Assembly (NCBI RefSeq): GCF_003352835.1
Contig: NZ_QLVD01000030.1
Span: 1 to 38,309 of the forward strand
Direction of reading: 5' to 3'
Origin: Ornithinimicrobium murale
GTDB taxonomy: Bacteria > Actinomycetota > Actinomycetes > Actinomycetales > Dermatophilaceae
Length of the DNA stretch: 38,309 bases
Shown here: positions 1 through 8,503 of the stretch, piece by piece
Numbering within the stretch: the stretch's first letter is position 1
Layout: the number at the start of each line of letters is the position of its first letter
The notes under the pieces: generated by a model
What the model was told of the DNA's origin: nothing
The model's input: the letters and a program-made list of their open reading frames with translations, nothing else
Database searches by the model: none
Translations under genes and position numbers: made by a program

Positions 1-138
1 GAGGACCCCGACCTGATCACCACCGAACAGACCGGGCAACTCACCAAAATCCTGCACGCCCTACCCACCGCCGAACTCAACGTCATCATCCCCCTCACCA
101 CCCTCCTAGGCACCACCCCCACCGGCCTGACACCCATC

Positions 139-264
139 GATGCCGATGGCAACCCCATCCCCACCGCCTTCGCCGCACAGCCCGGGACCGGCATGGGTCT
201 CGATGCCGAGGGCAGACCCATCCCGGCCGCCTTCGCCGCCCAGCCCGGGACCGGCACCACCCGT
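139..264 (+). repeat. Two tandem 63-bp units in the DUF222 linker
   Basis: Units 139-201 and 202-264 encode two 21-residue repeats that share PTAFAAQPGTG or PAAFAAQPGTG and begin DADGNPIP or DAEGRPIP. They are in frame, so unit number can change without breaking the gene. Confidence 0.8.
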
Positions 265-343
265 GAGGCCTCGTGCACGTGTGCCTGCACCTGCAGCGCC
301 ACCACCACCAGGCCTGCACCCGGTGCTGCTCCCGGCGCTCGGG

Positions 344-420
344 CAGGAGAAGACCGCCCCAACCTCGGCCCGACAGGTGAAGACTGCCCCGACCCAGGCC
401 GGGCAGGTGAAGACCGCCTG
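344..420 (+). repeat. Tandem 30-bp units (2.6 copies) in the DUF222 linker
   Basis: Units start at 344, 374 and 404 with CAGGAGAAGAC or CAGGTGAAGAC and encode a repeated GED-containing decapeptide (AGEDRPNLGP, TGEDCPDPGR). This marks low-complexity linker between DUF222 and HNH. Confidence 0.7.
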
Positions 421-1373
421 CCGCAGGGAGCAGCAGCCGGTCCGGGCCCGGACGGTCGTGACGCTCTTGGTGGTGAGGTGGGGGTCGGTGAGGTCATCGG
501 CAAACATTCGCTGTTCCTGGCTGCTGATGAGGTCCGGACGTTGGCGTTGACACCGGGATCGACGATCTACCGACTGCTGACCGACCCCGCCACCGGGGCC
601 CTGATCGAACGCTCCACCACCGCCTACCGGTTCGACACGACCATGCGAGCCCACATCATCGCCGCCGACGTCTTCTGCCGCGCCCCCGGCTGCCTACGCC
701 CCGCCACCCTGGCCCAACTCGACCACGTCCAGGAACACGGCACCCCCGGCGGACACACCTGCATCCGCAACGGCCAACCCCTGGACGCCCCGCACCACGA
801 CCTGAAAACCAAGAAACACTGGGACGCGACCCTGCACGCCAACCGCGACGTCACCTGGACATCCCTACTCGGGCGGATCTACACCACCAAGACCCACGAC
901 TACAACCAGTACACCCGGCTCCTGACCGCGGCCACCGACCAGATCAACCACGCCGTCGCTGCCGGGGTCGACCCCGGCCGCGGCGATCGACACCGCGATC
1001 TACCAGGCCCTGTCCTACCGGCCACCCGCCGCGACCCTGGAAGCCGACGACGACCACGACTGGGACGACACCTTCACCGGCTGGGACCAAGTCACCCTCA
1101 CCCACACCCCAGAAACCGGCCGACGCACCTACCACCCCCACCCCGATGCCTCCCGAGCCGAAGCCGACCGCATGAACAGCACCCAAGATCAGCAGGACCC
1201 GGGGGTGCAGAACAGCGACGCCGACACGAGCAACAACAACTCCGGCCCCGACGACGACGACGGGCCCGCCACCCCCTGGACCCACGACCCCGACGCCCCA
1301 CCACCCTTCTAGGGGCGACTCCTCGAGCCAGCCATCCGGCATACGGCTCACGGTCCCGGGCCAGACCTCAGGT

Positions 1374-1389
1374 GGCCGTCACCACGGCC
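1374..1389. terminator. Short hairpin between convergent genes
   Basis: GGCCGT and ACGGCC form a perfect 6-bp stem with a CACC loop. It lies between the end of the HNH gene (plus) and the end of the ThDP enzyme gene (minus). No T-tract follows, so it is only a candidate bidirectional terminator. Confidence 0.3.
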
Positions 1390-1401
1390 CCTCAGGGGGT
1401 T

Positions 1402-3054
1402 TCAGGCGTTGACCCGAATCACCTCGTGCTGGTAGGGCGCGATGACTTCGCCGCTGATGCGCAGGTCGAGCAACAGGAACGGCCGGTCCTCCGGCGGGCG
1501 CTGGGTCCAGGCCTCCAACTGCTTGAGGTCTTCCAGAGTGCGCACCACGACCCCCTCAGCGCCGACCGCGCGAGCCAGTCCGGCGAAGTCGACCTCCTCA
1601 ATCAGCATCGGGCCGGGAGCGAATCCCTTGCGGCCGTAGAGGTGCACCTCAGCGCCGTAGGCACGGTCGTTCCACACCACGGCCAGACCCCGACCGCCTG
1701 CCACCCGCACCGCGGTCTCCAGGTCCGCGAGCGCCATCAGGCCTCCCCCGTCACCAGTGGTCAGCACCACCGTCGAGTCCGGCTTGGCCCGCGCCGCGCC
1801 AGCGACCGACGGGAAGCCCTGCCCGATGGCCTGGTAGGCCGTGCCGATCATCATCATTCGATCGGGTGAGGCGACCGGCCAGTACATGTTGGCCCACGCG
1901 ATGAAGTGGCCACCATCGGAGACGACCACCCGGTCCTCAGGCAGCACTTCGGCGATCCTCCGAGCCACCGACCGCGGGTCCAGCCGCCCGTCGGGAGCCT
2001 GGCCAGTCCCCGGGTGGTGGTCGCGCAGCGCTGCGATGTCCACGCTCTCGCGCCACCCACTGCTCTCTGCCCCGATGGCAGACAGCTCAGCGAGCACTGC
2101 CTGGGCGGCCAGGGCGGCGTCAGCGTGCAGGAAGTCACCGACCTGCGGATGCGTCGCGGTGTTGGACAGGTCGATCTGGATCACCCGTGCGCTCGGTGCG
2201 AACAACTCCCCGAAGCGCATCGTGAACTGGTTCAGGGATGCACCGAAGACCACCGCGACGTCAGCCTGCTGGATGAGCTCCATGGCACCGTCGGCCCCGA
2301 AGCCACCCGCGACGCCGAGGTCGTGCTCCTGGTCAGGGAAGATTCCGCGTGCCAGGGCTGTGCTGGCGGTCACCGCACCGGTCGCGTCGGCCAACGCGCC
2401 AAGATCCGCCCCTGCGCCGGCCAGCCAGGCCCCGCGGCCGGCGAGCAGCACCGGCCGTTCGGCCCCCGCGAGCGCGCGAGCGATCTCGGCCACCTTCTCA
2501 GCGGCCACCTCGCCGACCGGGGCCACCGGCGGAGGAACCAACGGAGCCGGAGGCTGGGGGATGTCACCCATGTCCAAGCCCGCCACGTCATACGGGATGG
2601 CGAGCACCGCGGGAAGTGAGTACGACAAGGCGTGCTCGATGGCGAGCATGGTGGTGGCTGCCGCATCGGTGCGCCCGACGGTGAAGGTGCGCACGCCGAC
2701 GCCACTCGCGAGTGCCAACTGGTCGACGTCCCACGGTCGGCGGCCCCACCGGGGCGCCTCACCGGTCACCAGGATGAGCGGGACTCGCGCCTGGGCGGCC
2801 TCCGCGAGGGAGGTGAGAGTGTTGGTGAACCCGGCACCGTAGGTCGTGGTGGCAGCCGCCAAGCCCCCGCCGGCGCGATAGCAGGCATCAGCGGCCACCA
2901 CCGCCCCGGCCTCGTGCCGGACCGCGGTGTAGTCAGCGTCGGTCTCACGCTCCAAGGCGTTGAGGAAGTGTGCATTGCCGTTGCCCATCACCCCGAAGAC
3001 CTGGCTGATGTGCCGGGCGAGCGTGGCAGCGACATGGGCAGAGACGGTGGCCAT
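1402..3054 (-). CDS. Thiamine diphosphate-dependent enzyme, acetolactate synthase/decarboxylase-like
   Basis: The product has 550 residues with the three-domain layout of the acetolactate synthase/benzoylformate decarboxylase superfamily. The N-terminal PYR domain carries the cofactor-activating Glu48 in VRHEAGA. A central domain occupies about residues 190-330. The C-terminal PP domain has the ThDP/Mg motif GDGGG (434) ending at Asn463 in WNDRAYG. ATG at 3054 is preceded by a strong AGGAGG; the open frame upstream has no such site and poor codon use. No small regulatory subunit (ilvN) is adjacent and the N terminus differs from classical IlvB, so it may be a carboligase or decarboxylase other than biosynthetic acetolactate synthase. 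Family is sure, substrate unknown. Confidence 0.85.
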   Translation of the reverse strand: MATVSAHVAATLARHISQVFGVMGNGNAHFLNALERETDADYTAVRHEAGAVVAADACYRAGGGLAAATTTYGAGFTNTLTSLAEAAQARVPLILVTGEAPRWGRRPWDVDQLALASGVGVRTFTVGRTDAAATTMLAIEHALSYSLPAVLAIPYDVAGLDMGDIPQPPAPLVPPPVAPVGEVAAEKVAEIARALAGAERPVLLAGRGAWLAGAGADLGALADATGAVTASTALARGIFPDQEHDLGVAGGFGADGAMELIQQADVAVVFGASLNQFTMRFGELFAPSARVIQIDLSNTATHPQVGDFLHADAALAAQAVLAELSAIGAESSGWRESVDIAALRDHHPGTGQAPDGRLDPRSVARRIAEVLPEDRVVVSDGGHFIAWANMYWPVASPDRMMMIGTAYQAIGQGFPSVAGAARAKPDSTVVLTTGDGGGLMALADLETAVRVAGGRGLAVVWNDRAYGAEVHLYGRKGFAPGPMLIEEVDFAGLARAVGAEGVVVRTLEDLKQLEAWTQRPPEDRPFLLLDLRISGEVIAPYQHEVIRVNA

Positions 3055-3085
3055 GAACGTTTTCCTCCTGGGGGTCGACAGCCGC

Positions 3086-3116
3086 ACTGTAACCGGCCTT
3101 GCGGCAGAGCGTGCAA
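3086..3116 (-). promoter_or_regulatory. Candidate promoter of the ThDP enzyme gene
   Basis: On the minus strand TTGCAC (3111-3116) and TACAGT (3086-3091) are separated by 19 bp, slightly long for a sigma-70-type promoter. The predicted start lies about 25 nt before the ATG. Weak evidence. Confidence 0.25.
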
Positions 3117-3251
3117 CCACCGCAGAATCACCTGTCCACGTCGGGCTCAGCCGCGCAATCTGAGGCCTGATCTCCGAAGCCACGAACCAGGGATGTCAGA
3201 GGCGGGCTCTAGCGTCGTGCTACGACCTGGTCAGCGAGCGGAAGGAGTCAC

Positions 3252-3551
3252 ATGGCAGCAGGCATCACCATCGACGAGGAAGCCCCGCACCGGGCGGACC
3301 TCATCCCGTGGGAGGTCAGGACCGAGCACGGCTATGAGTATGCACTGGCGATGCTGCGCCTCGAGGTCCGGCGCCGCGGCGGTCAACAGCTGCGCCCGAT
3401 CGATGAGCAACGACTGACCTCGTGGAAGCTGCACCTGCACGACAGGCAGCAGGTGGTCCACTACGACGCAGACACGGCAGCGGGGTTCTGCTCGGTCCCG
3501 CGCCGGAGCGGGATCGACTGGGACCTGATTCGTGAACCCGACGCGGAGTAG
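3252..3551 (+). CDS. Hypothetical protein, 99 aa
   Basis: This small soluble, charged protein is rich in Arg, Asp and Glu. ATG at 3252 follows a good AAGGAG site, and third-position GC fits a real gene. There is no signal peptide, membrane segment or metal motif. It is transcribed away from the ThDP enzyme gene across a 197-bp intergenic region. I do not recognise a family; the C-terminal half has an SGIDWDLIREPDAE tail. Confidence 0.7.
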   Translation: MAAGITIDEEAPHRADLIPWEVRTEHGYEYALAMLRLEVRRRGGQQLRPIDEQRLTSWKLHLHDRQQVVHYDADTAAGFCSVPRRSGIDWDLIREPDAE

Positions 3552-3578
3552 GCGCTCAAACGGGGACCTGTGGGCCGG

Positions 3579-3776
3579 TCAGAGGACGAACTGACCGATC
3601 ACGAACAGCACGACCGCGATAACGCCTGCCGGGACGGCCAGCCGATAGATCAGGCGGCGACGCCGTTCGGCCACCGCCGGGCGGCTCACCTCAGGAGTCA
3701 ACCGCACCGCCAGGATCGCCCCGGCAGCAGCCACCAGCAGGAAGACGACGGCCAGCACGACCACCAGAGTGTTCAC
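3579..3776 (-). CDS. Small two-helix membrane protein, ilvE-coupled
   Basis: The GTG start at 3776 gives 65 residues. Two hydrophobic helices (about residues 3-24 and 46-64) flank a short basic loop containing VAERRRRLIYR. The GTG lies 7 nt after the ilvE stop and its GAGGA ribosome site overlaps that stop, so translation is probably coupled to ilvE. The frame can be read further upstream, but that stretch is antisense-like and lies inside ilvE. Function unknown; it looks like a small inner-membrane protein. Confidence 0.65.
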   Translation of the reverse strand: MNTLVVVLAVVFLLVAAAGAILAVRLTPEVSRPAVAERRRRLIYRLAVPAGVIAVVLFVIGQFVL

Positions 3777-3783
3777 CGGGTCC

Positions 3784-4878
3784 TCAGACCAGCCTGTGCA
3801 TCCAGCCGTGAGTGTCCTCGGCTCGCCCGTACTGGATGTCCAGCAGGGCGCTGCGCAGGTCACTCGCGATGTCGCCACCGGCCATAGCGACCTCACCACC
3901 ACGCCACTTCAGCGTGCCGACCGGCACGATCACGGCGGCGGTGCCGCAGGCGAACACCTCGGCCAGCTCGCCGCTCTCCGCGTCGGCCCTCCACTCATCG
4001 ATCGAGTAGCGGCGCTCCACGACCTCGTGTCCACGTTCGCGAGCGAGGTCGATCAGGCACGAGCGGGTGACGCCCTCCAGGATCGTGCCGCTCAGCTCCG
4101 GCGTGACGATGGTGCCGTCGCGGTAGACGAAGAACAGGTTCATCCCGCCCAGTTCCTCGACCCACTTCTTCTCCACAGCGTCGAGGAAGGCGACCTGGTC
4201 GCACCCGTTCTCGGCGCCCTCGGCCTGTGCCGCGAGCGAGGCGCCGTAGTTGCCGCCGCACTTGGCCGTGCCGGTCCCGCCCGGAGCCGCACGCACAAAA
4301 TCCTCGGAGAGCCAGATGTTGACCGGCTTCAGGCCCCCGGGGAAGTAGGCGCCGGCCGGTGAGGCGATCACGCTGTAGAGCGCCCGGTTGGCAGGTCGCA
4401 CGCCTAGGGCCTGCTCGGTCGCGATCATGAACGGCCGCAGATAGAGGCTGACCTCACCCAGCGACTGGTCCGGGACCCACCGCTGGTCCAGATCGACGAG
4501 GGCGCGCAACGACTCGATGAACAGGTCCTCTGGCAGCTCGGGCAGCGCCAACCGGCGGGCGCTCTGGGCGAAGCGTGCGGCGTTGACCTCGGGGCGGAAC
4601 GTCCAGACCGACCCGTCGGCGTGCCGGTAGGCCTTCATTCCCTCGAAGATCTCCTGGCCGTAGTGGAAGACCGAGGCGGCTGGCTCCAGCGGGATCGGGC
4701 CGTAGGCCGTGACGCGGGCGTTCGCCCAGCCGCCGTCCTTGGTCCAGTCGATCAGGACCATGTGGTCGGTGAACTTCGCACCGAAGGCGGGGTTCGCCAG
4801 GAGCTCGGCCACCTGCTCGTCGGTCGCCGGATCGGACCGTTGCTCGAGCGTGAACGTGGGTGCGGTCTGGGTGGTCAT
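3784..4878 (-). CDS. ilvE: Branched-chain amino acid aminotransferase IlvE
   Basis: This PLP enzyme (364 residues, full length for the family) interconverts Leu, Ile and Val with their 2-oxo acids using glutamate/2-oxoglutarate. Fold-type IV hallmarks are visible: FHYGQEIFEGMKAYR near 71-85, catalytic Lys206 in TAKCGGNYGAS, and the late segment CGTAAVIVPVG. ATG at 4878 has AGGAGG at proper spacing. The tiny membrane protein gene follows 7 nt after the stop. Its place near other branched-chain-type genes fits the actinobacterial layout after gatB. High certainty. Confidence 0.97.
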   Translation of the reverse strand: MTTQTAPTFTLEQRSDPATDEQVAELLANPAFGAKFTDHMVLIDWTKDGGWANARVTAYGPIPLEPAASVFHYGQEIFEGMKAYRHADGSVWTFRPEVNAARFAQSARRLALPELPEDLFIESLRALVDLDQRWVPDQSLGEVSLYLRPFMIATEQALGVRPANRALYSVIASPAGAYFPGGLKPVNIWLSEDFVRAAPGGTGTAKCGGNYGASLAAQAEGAENGCDQVAFLDAVEKKWVEELGGMNLFFVYRDGTIVTPELSGTILEGVTRSCLIDLARERGHEVVERRYSIDEWRADAESGELAEVFACGTAAVIVPVGTLKWRGGEVAMAGGDIASDLRSALLDIQYGRAEDTHGWMHRLV

Positions 4879-4987
4879 GCGTCCTCCTGGGCCAGCGTCG
4901 TTGCGTCAGGTCCCAAGTTACCCGCTGAGATCAGACAGCGGTGACGTGGGAGGTCGAGCTCGGATCCGGGCACTGGAGCGGTCAAAG

Positions 4988-5944
4988 TCAGGAGGGACTC
5001 ACCACGACCTTGCCGAGAGCGTGCCCGGCACCGACGTGCGCCAGGGCAGCTGGGGCCTCGTCCAAGCTGAGGATGCGGTCGATGTGCACCGTCACGTCGC
5101 CCGTGGCGCAGAGGTCGGCGAGCGGCTCGAAGTGCCGCGGCCCCTCCTGCACACCGAGCATGCCGATTCGACGACCGCTGAGCCGCCCCACCACCTGGCC
5201 GAGCGTGAGCAGTCGCAGCAGCACGGGCACCGACCCGCCGACGGCGCGGTATCGGCCACCGCGTGCAAGTGCCCGGCGGTAGGCGAACACCGAACGGTGC
5301 GCGACCAGGTCGAGCACCAGGTCGTAGGGCTGGCTCGACCGGGTGAAGTCCTCCTGCCGGTAGTCGATGACGTCGTCCGCGCCGACCGACCGCATGTGGT
5401 CCAGCTTGGAAGAATTGTCGACGCCGGTGACGTGGGCACCCATCCGCTTGGCCAGCTGGATCGCGAAGGACCCCGATCCTCCGCCGGCTCCGTTGATCAG
5501 CACCCGGTCCCCTGCCCCGGCCCCGTCGGTGCCCTGCAGTGCGATCGCTCCGGCCTGCGGGATGGTCGACGCCTCAGCGAACGTGAGGTTGGCTGGCTTG
5601 TCGGTGAGGACGGCTGCCGGCGCGACCGCATACTCTGCAAAGCCACCCTTGAGCCAGAGGTTGTCGCCATACACCTCATCACCGGGGCGGAACCGGGTCA
5701 CGCCGTCCCCGACCTCCTCGACCACGCCAGCGATATCGGATCCCAGGGTCCGACGCGCCGGTGTGCGCAGACCGCCGATGCGCGCATACGCAGGCGATCC
5801 CCGCAGGCTCTCCCAGTCACTCAGATTGACCGAGGTGGCGGCCACGCGCAGCAACACCTGGCCTGCTGCGGGCGACGGCATCGGCACGTCTTCCACCCGC
5901 AGCACCTCGGGCGACCCGTAGCGCTCGTAGACGACTGCTCTCAC
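4988..5944 (-). CDS. Zinc-type alcohol dehydrogenase / quinone oxidoreductase-like (MDR superfamily)
   Basis: With the GTG at 5944 the product has 318 residues. It has the GroES-like N-terminal domain (GSDIAGVVEEVGDGVTRFRPGDEV) and a Rossmann domain with the NAD(P)H loop INGAGGGSGSFAIQLAK, then GADDVIDYRQEDF. The catalytic zinc Cys and the structural four-Cys lobe are absent, which points to the zinc-independent quinone oxidoreductase group. The start is chosen by alignment to VRAVVYERYGSPEVL; an upstream ATG-like frame to 5986 would add 14 unrelated residues overlapping a repeat. Substrate unknown. It follows the KARI-like gene after 134 bp with two direct repeats in between. Confidence 0.85.
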   Translation of the reverse strand: MRAVVYERYGSPEVLRVEDVPMPSPAAGQVLLRVAATSVNLSDWESLRGSPAYARIGGLRTPARRTLGSDIAGVVEEVGDGVTRFRPGDEVYGDNLWLKGGFAEYAVAPAAVLTDKPANLTFAEASTIPQAGAIALQGTDGAGAGDRVLINGAGGGSGSFAIQLAKRMGAHVTGVDNSSKLDHMRSVGADDVIDYRQEDFTRSSQPYDLVLDLVAHRSVFAYRRALARGGRYRAVGGSVPVLLRLLTLGQVVGRLSGRRIGMLGVQEGPRHFEPLADLCATGDVTVHIDRILSLDEAPAALAHVGAGHALGKVVVSPS

Positions 5945-5984
5945 GCCGACACCGCGGCAGCTCTGCCCATACGTGAAACATAGC

Positions 5985-6035
5985 AACGCCTCAGGTGGGG
6001 TGTGGCCCGTCCGAACGCCTCAGGTGGGGTGTGGC
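5985..6035. repeat. Two 22-bp direct repeats, period 29 bp, upstream of the oxidoreductase gene
   Basis: Copies at 5985-6006 and 6014-6035 are identical over 22 bp and contain CCTCAGGTGGGGTGTGG. They lie 41-91 bp upstream of the GTG start of the minus-strand oxidoreductase, where an operator would be expected. No known regulator motif recognised. Confidence 0.7.
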
Positions 6036-6078
6036 TCGGCCGCCGGCAACCACCCCGCCGGCCCGCCCGTGCGCGAGC

Positions 6079-6942
6079 TCAGCGGATCCAGCTCATCAGT
6101 GCCCGCACCCGCTGCCCCACCTGCTCGAGCGGGTGGGCGGCCCGGACCACGGCGCGCCGGCTCGACAGCTCCGCCGCGTGCCGGTCGGGCACCTGCTCGG
6201 TGCCGAAGCCGGCGGCGCAGGCGGTGTCGATCCGCTGCTTCAGCTCGTGCAGCGTGGCGAGATAGGCGACCTCCTCGGCGGTCCCGCGCGCCACCAGGCT
6301 GTCGAACCCCTCCTCCACGAGCCGCTGGACGGCCAGGTGCACTGCACCCTCGGCGAAGTCCGCTGCCTCGGCAAGTTCGGCAGCACTGGTGACCAGCGCA
6401 CCTGAGCGGAGGGAGCCCAGGGCCTGGCTGTATGCCGTGAGCACCGGCCACGCGATAGAGGTCGCGTCGGTCTCGACCGCTACCAGGCAGGGGACGCCGC
6501 GGCCGTCGAGGTACTCACCCCGCAACCGGTCCGGGCCACCGATCCCCTGGAGCACCACTAAGTCCACCCCGGCGGGGGCGGTCACCTCGCGCGTGTGGAC
6601 CGGCTCCGGTCCGGTCACCACGATCATGTCGCCGGCTTCCAGAGCGGAGTCCAGCAGGGGTTGCAGCGAGGTGAGGTCGGTCGAGTCGTCGGTGGGCAGG
6701 ACGACGATGTCGGCCTGCTGCACGCCGCGCTCCGGGCTCACCAGGAGCAGGCCCTCCACCTCGGCCCGGGCGGCGGCGCGGCTGTCGGCGGTCACGCCGA
6801 CCCGCACGTCAACACCGCTGTCCCGCAGGTTGAGCGCGTGACCCGACGCGGTCGGCCCGAACCCCAGGACGGCCACCTGACGGTCCTGCAGCAGCGTGAG
6901 GTCGGCTGAGTCGGGGTCCAGCAGCACGCTCTGCGAGCTCAC
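6079..6942 (-). CDS. Degenerate ketol-acid reductoisomerase (IlvC-like) protein, probably non-catalytic as KARI
   Basis: The 287-residue product aligns along most of class I KARI. The N-terminal Rossmann part (VAVLGFG then HALNLRDSGVDVRVGV) and the knotted C-terminal part (YLDGRGVPCLVAVE, LHELK at 231-235, final ALMSWIR) are clear. Key residues have changed. The canonical SQGH near residue 32 is absent and the GHGxN His motif became TGPEPV. The metal-binding ETDLFGEQ became EAADFAEG (192-199), losing the Asp. YFEVLHELK became YLATLHELK, losing one metal Glu. About 55 residues including the SxSxTAExGG block are deleted. GTG at 6942 overlaps the SixA stop by 4 bp and has GGAGG upstream. A true ilvC is presumably elsewhere; the role may be regulatory or a different reductase. 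Confidence 0.75.
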   Translation of the reverse strand: MSSQSVLLDPDSADLTLLQDRQVAVLGFGPTASGHALNLRDSGVDVRVGVTADSRAAARAEVEGLLLVSPERGVQQADIVVLPTDDSTDLTSLQPLLDSALEAGDMIVVTGPEPVHTREVTAPAGVDLVVLQGIGGPDRLRGEYLDGRGVPCLVAVETDATSIAWPVLTAYSQALGSLRSGALVTSAAELAEAADFAEGAVHLAVQRLVEEGFDSLVARGTAEEVAYLATLHELKQRIDTACAAGFGTEQVPDRHAAELSSRRAVVRAAHPLEQVGQRVRALMSWIR

Positions 6943-7571
6943 CGCGCGTCCTCCGTCTCCTGCGACTGCTCCGTGCCCCGCCACCGGTGCATCCCGACGA
7001 GCCGGGCCGCCCCGGCCGCCAGCTCGGACCACGGGCCGGTGACCTCGAGCTCGAGACCGACCCCGGTCGGCATACCCTCCTGGAGGGTGGCGAGCGCGGT
7101 GGCTTCCGAGGCCCGCGGGTCGGCCAGCCCGACTCCGAGGGAGGGGATCCCGGGTGCGTGCCCGACGACCATGACGGTGCGACGGTCCCCGGGCGCCTCC
7201 CGGATCACCTCGAGGATCTCCTCGGGGTGGGCGTTGTAGATGCGGCGGTCGTTCCAGACCTCGACATCACGCAGCTGACCGCCTTCGGCCACCTCCTGCC
7301 ACGTCTGCTGGGCCCGGGTGGCGGTGGAACACAGGACCAGGTGGGGCACCAGGCCGTGCTCGACGATCCAGGCTCCTCCGGCGCGGGCGTCGGCGACGCC
7401 CCGGGGCAGCAGTTCCCGGTCGTGGTCGACCTTGCCGGGCACCTGCTCGGTCTTGGCATGCCGGACCAGCACCAACCGTCGACGTTCCCCGGCGGACTCC
7501 GGGGCAGGTTCCACGGGGGGTTCCCGGCCTGGTTCCACGCGGGCTTCCTCCTGGTGCTCCGCCTGGGGCAT
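6939..7571 (-). CDS. SixA-type phosphohistidine phosphatase / histidine phosphatase superfamily
   Basis: The 210-residue protein has a charged, Pro-rich N-terminal extension (1-30) followed by a branch-2-like histidine phosphatase core. The phosphate-accepting histidine is in LVRHAKTEQ (RHAK at 37-40). CSTATRAQQTWQ, a mid-protein Glu/Asp segment and VVGHAPGIPSLG complete the usual catalytic pocket. ATG at 7571 follows GGAGAGGAG. It starts 2 bp after the hydroxyacid dehydrogenase stop and overlaps the KARI-like GTG (GTGA), so all three are probably one transcript. The substrate could be a phosphohistidine protein or a small phosphoester; the sequence does not decide. Confidence 0.85.
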   Translation of the reverse strand: MPQAEHQEEARVEPGREPPVEPAPESAGERRRLVLVRHAKTEQVPGKVDHDRELLPRGVADARAGGAWIVEHGLVPHLVLCSTATRAQQTWQEVAEGGQLRDVEVWNDRRIYNAHPEEILEVIREAPGDRRTVMVVGHAPGIPSLGVGLADPRASEATALATLQEGMPTGVGLELEVTGPWSELAAGAARLVGMHRWRGTEQSQETEDAR

Positions 7572-7573
7572 GA

Positions 7574-8497
7574 CTACTCCTCTCCGGTTGCCACCACGTG
7601 CACCGGCTCTCCGGTGCGCAGGTAGTGCTCGATCTGGGTCGTGACGTAGCGGGCCTGACGTGGCGGGAAGGCGTTGGTGCCACCAGCGACGTGGGGGCTG
7701 ATCAGCACGCCCGGGGTGCTCCACAGTGGGTGGCCCTCGGGCAGCGGCTCCGGATCGGTCACGTCCAGGCCGGCTCGCAGTCTCCCCGTGGCGCACTCGG
7801 CGATGAGGGCGTCGGTGTCCACCAGTGGCCCTCGCCCGACATTCACGAGCAGGGCGTCGTCGGGCAGGAGCGCCAGCTCCCGGGCACCGATCATGCCGCG
7901 GGTCGCCTCGCTCAACGGCACGGCCAACACCACGATGTCGTGCTCCGGCAGCAGGGTGGGCAACTCGCTGACAGCATGGACAACCTCGACGTGCTCATCA
8001 CCCGTCCGGGCCCGGCTGGCGACGGCGGTCACGCTGGTCTCACAGGCGAGCAGCCGCGCCGCCAGGGCGCGCCCGATGCCGCCGTAGCCCACGACGAGCA
8101 CGCGCTGGTCGGCGAGCGACCGCCGCTTCTCCATCGGGACCCAGCGGCCCTCGTCCTGCGCTCGCACGAAGGTCGGCAGGTCACGCTGGGCAGCGAGCAC
8201 CAGCGTCAGTGCCATCTCGGCCGTGGCCGAGTCGTGCACACCCACTGCGTTGGCCAGGCGGACATCCGGGGGCAGGAATCGCACCGCGTGCTCGTAGCCC
8301 GCCGTCGACAGGATCACCGCGCGCAACCGCGGCAGTTCGGCGAGCCGGGTGATGTACGGGGAGTTGAACGGCGGGACGACGACCATCTCGATGTCGTCGC
8401 GTGAGGGCTCTGTGTCGACATTCCACGTCACGATCTCAGCCCCCTCCACCGGCTCGATGAGGGGGGCGATGACACTCGGCACGCTGATGACTGGCAC
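7574..8497 (-). CDS. D-isomer-specific 2-hydroxyacid dehydrogenase
   Basis: This NAD(P)-dependent oxidoreductase (307 residues) has the two-domain 2-hydroxyacid dehydrogenase fold. The dinucleotide loop GYGGIG is at 137-142, catalytic Arg222 in NVGRGPLVD, Glu250 in DPEPLPEGHPLW and His269 in SPHVAGG, so the catalytic triad is intact. It lacks the ACT/regulatory domain of SerA, so it is not the usual phosphoglycerate dehydrogenase and its substrate is open (glyoxylate, hydroxypyruvate or others). The GTG start at 8497 lies exactly 6 nt after a TAGCGT -10-like box, suggesting a leaderless mRNA. First gene of an operon with the SixA-like and KARI-like genes. Confidence 0.9.
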   Translation of the reverse strand: MPVISVPSVIAPLIEPVEGAEIVTWNVDTEPSRDDIEMVVVPPFNSPYITRLAELPRLRAVILSTAGYEHAVRFLPPDVRLANAVGVHDSATAEMALTLVLAAQRDLPTFVRAQDEGRWVPMEKRRSLADQRVLVVGYGGIGRALAARLLACETSVTAVASRARTGDEHVEVVHAVSELPTLLPEHDIVVLAVPLSEATRGMIGARELALLPDDALLVNVGRGPLVDTDALIAECATGRLRAGLDVTDPEPLPEGHPLWSTPGVLISPHVAGGTNAFPPRQARYVTTQIEHYLRTGEPVHVVATGEE

Positions 8498-8503
8498 GCG
8501 ACC

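Larger units (their letters stand above)
1..1312 (+). pseudogene. DUF222/HNH endonuclease (13E12-type), 5' truncated by window edge, frameshifted
   Basis: The reading frame is open from base 1, so the gene begins outside the window. The product has the end of a DUF222 region, a Pro/Ala-rich variable linker with tandem repeats (139-264 and 344-420), then an HNH nuclease domain near 640-930. That domain shows Cys pairs, the LDHVQEHG histidine segment and KTKKHW. After AAGVDP (about 975) the original frame turns into Arg/Pro-rich nonsense. The +1 frame reads AAIDTAIYQALSYRPP and continues with a typical acidic tail to a TAG at 1310-1312. One extra G around 973-980 explains this. It is either a real pseudogene or a base-calling error in a C/G run. 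The family is multicopy in actinobacteria and of uncertain function. Family call is firm; pseudogene status is moderate. Confidence 0.75.

Noticed and set aside
1402..3054. Naming the ThDP enzyme ilvB
   Set aside because: No adjacent ilvN, and the N-terminal region differs from the classical acetolactate synthase pattern; superfamily assignment only.
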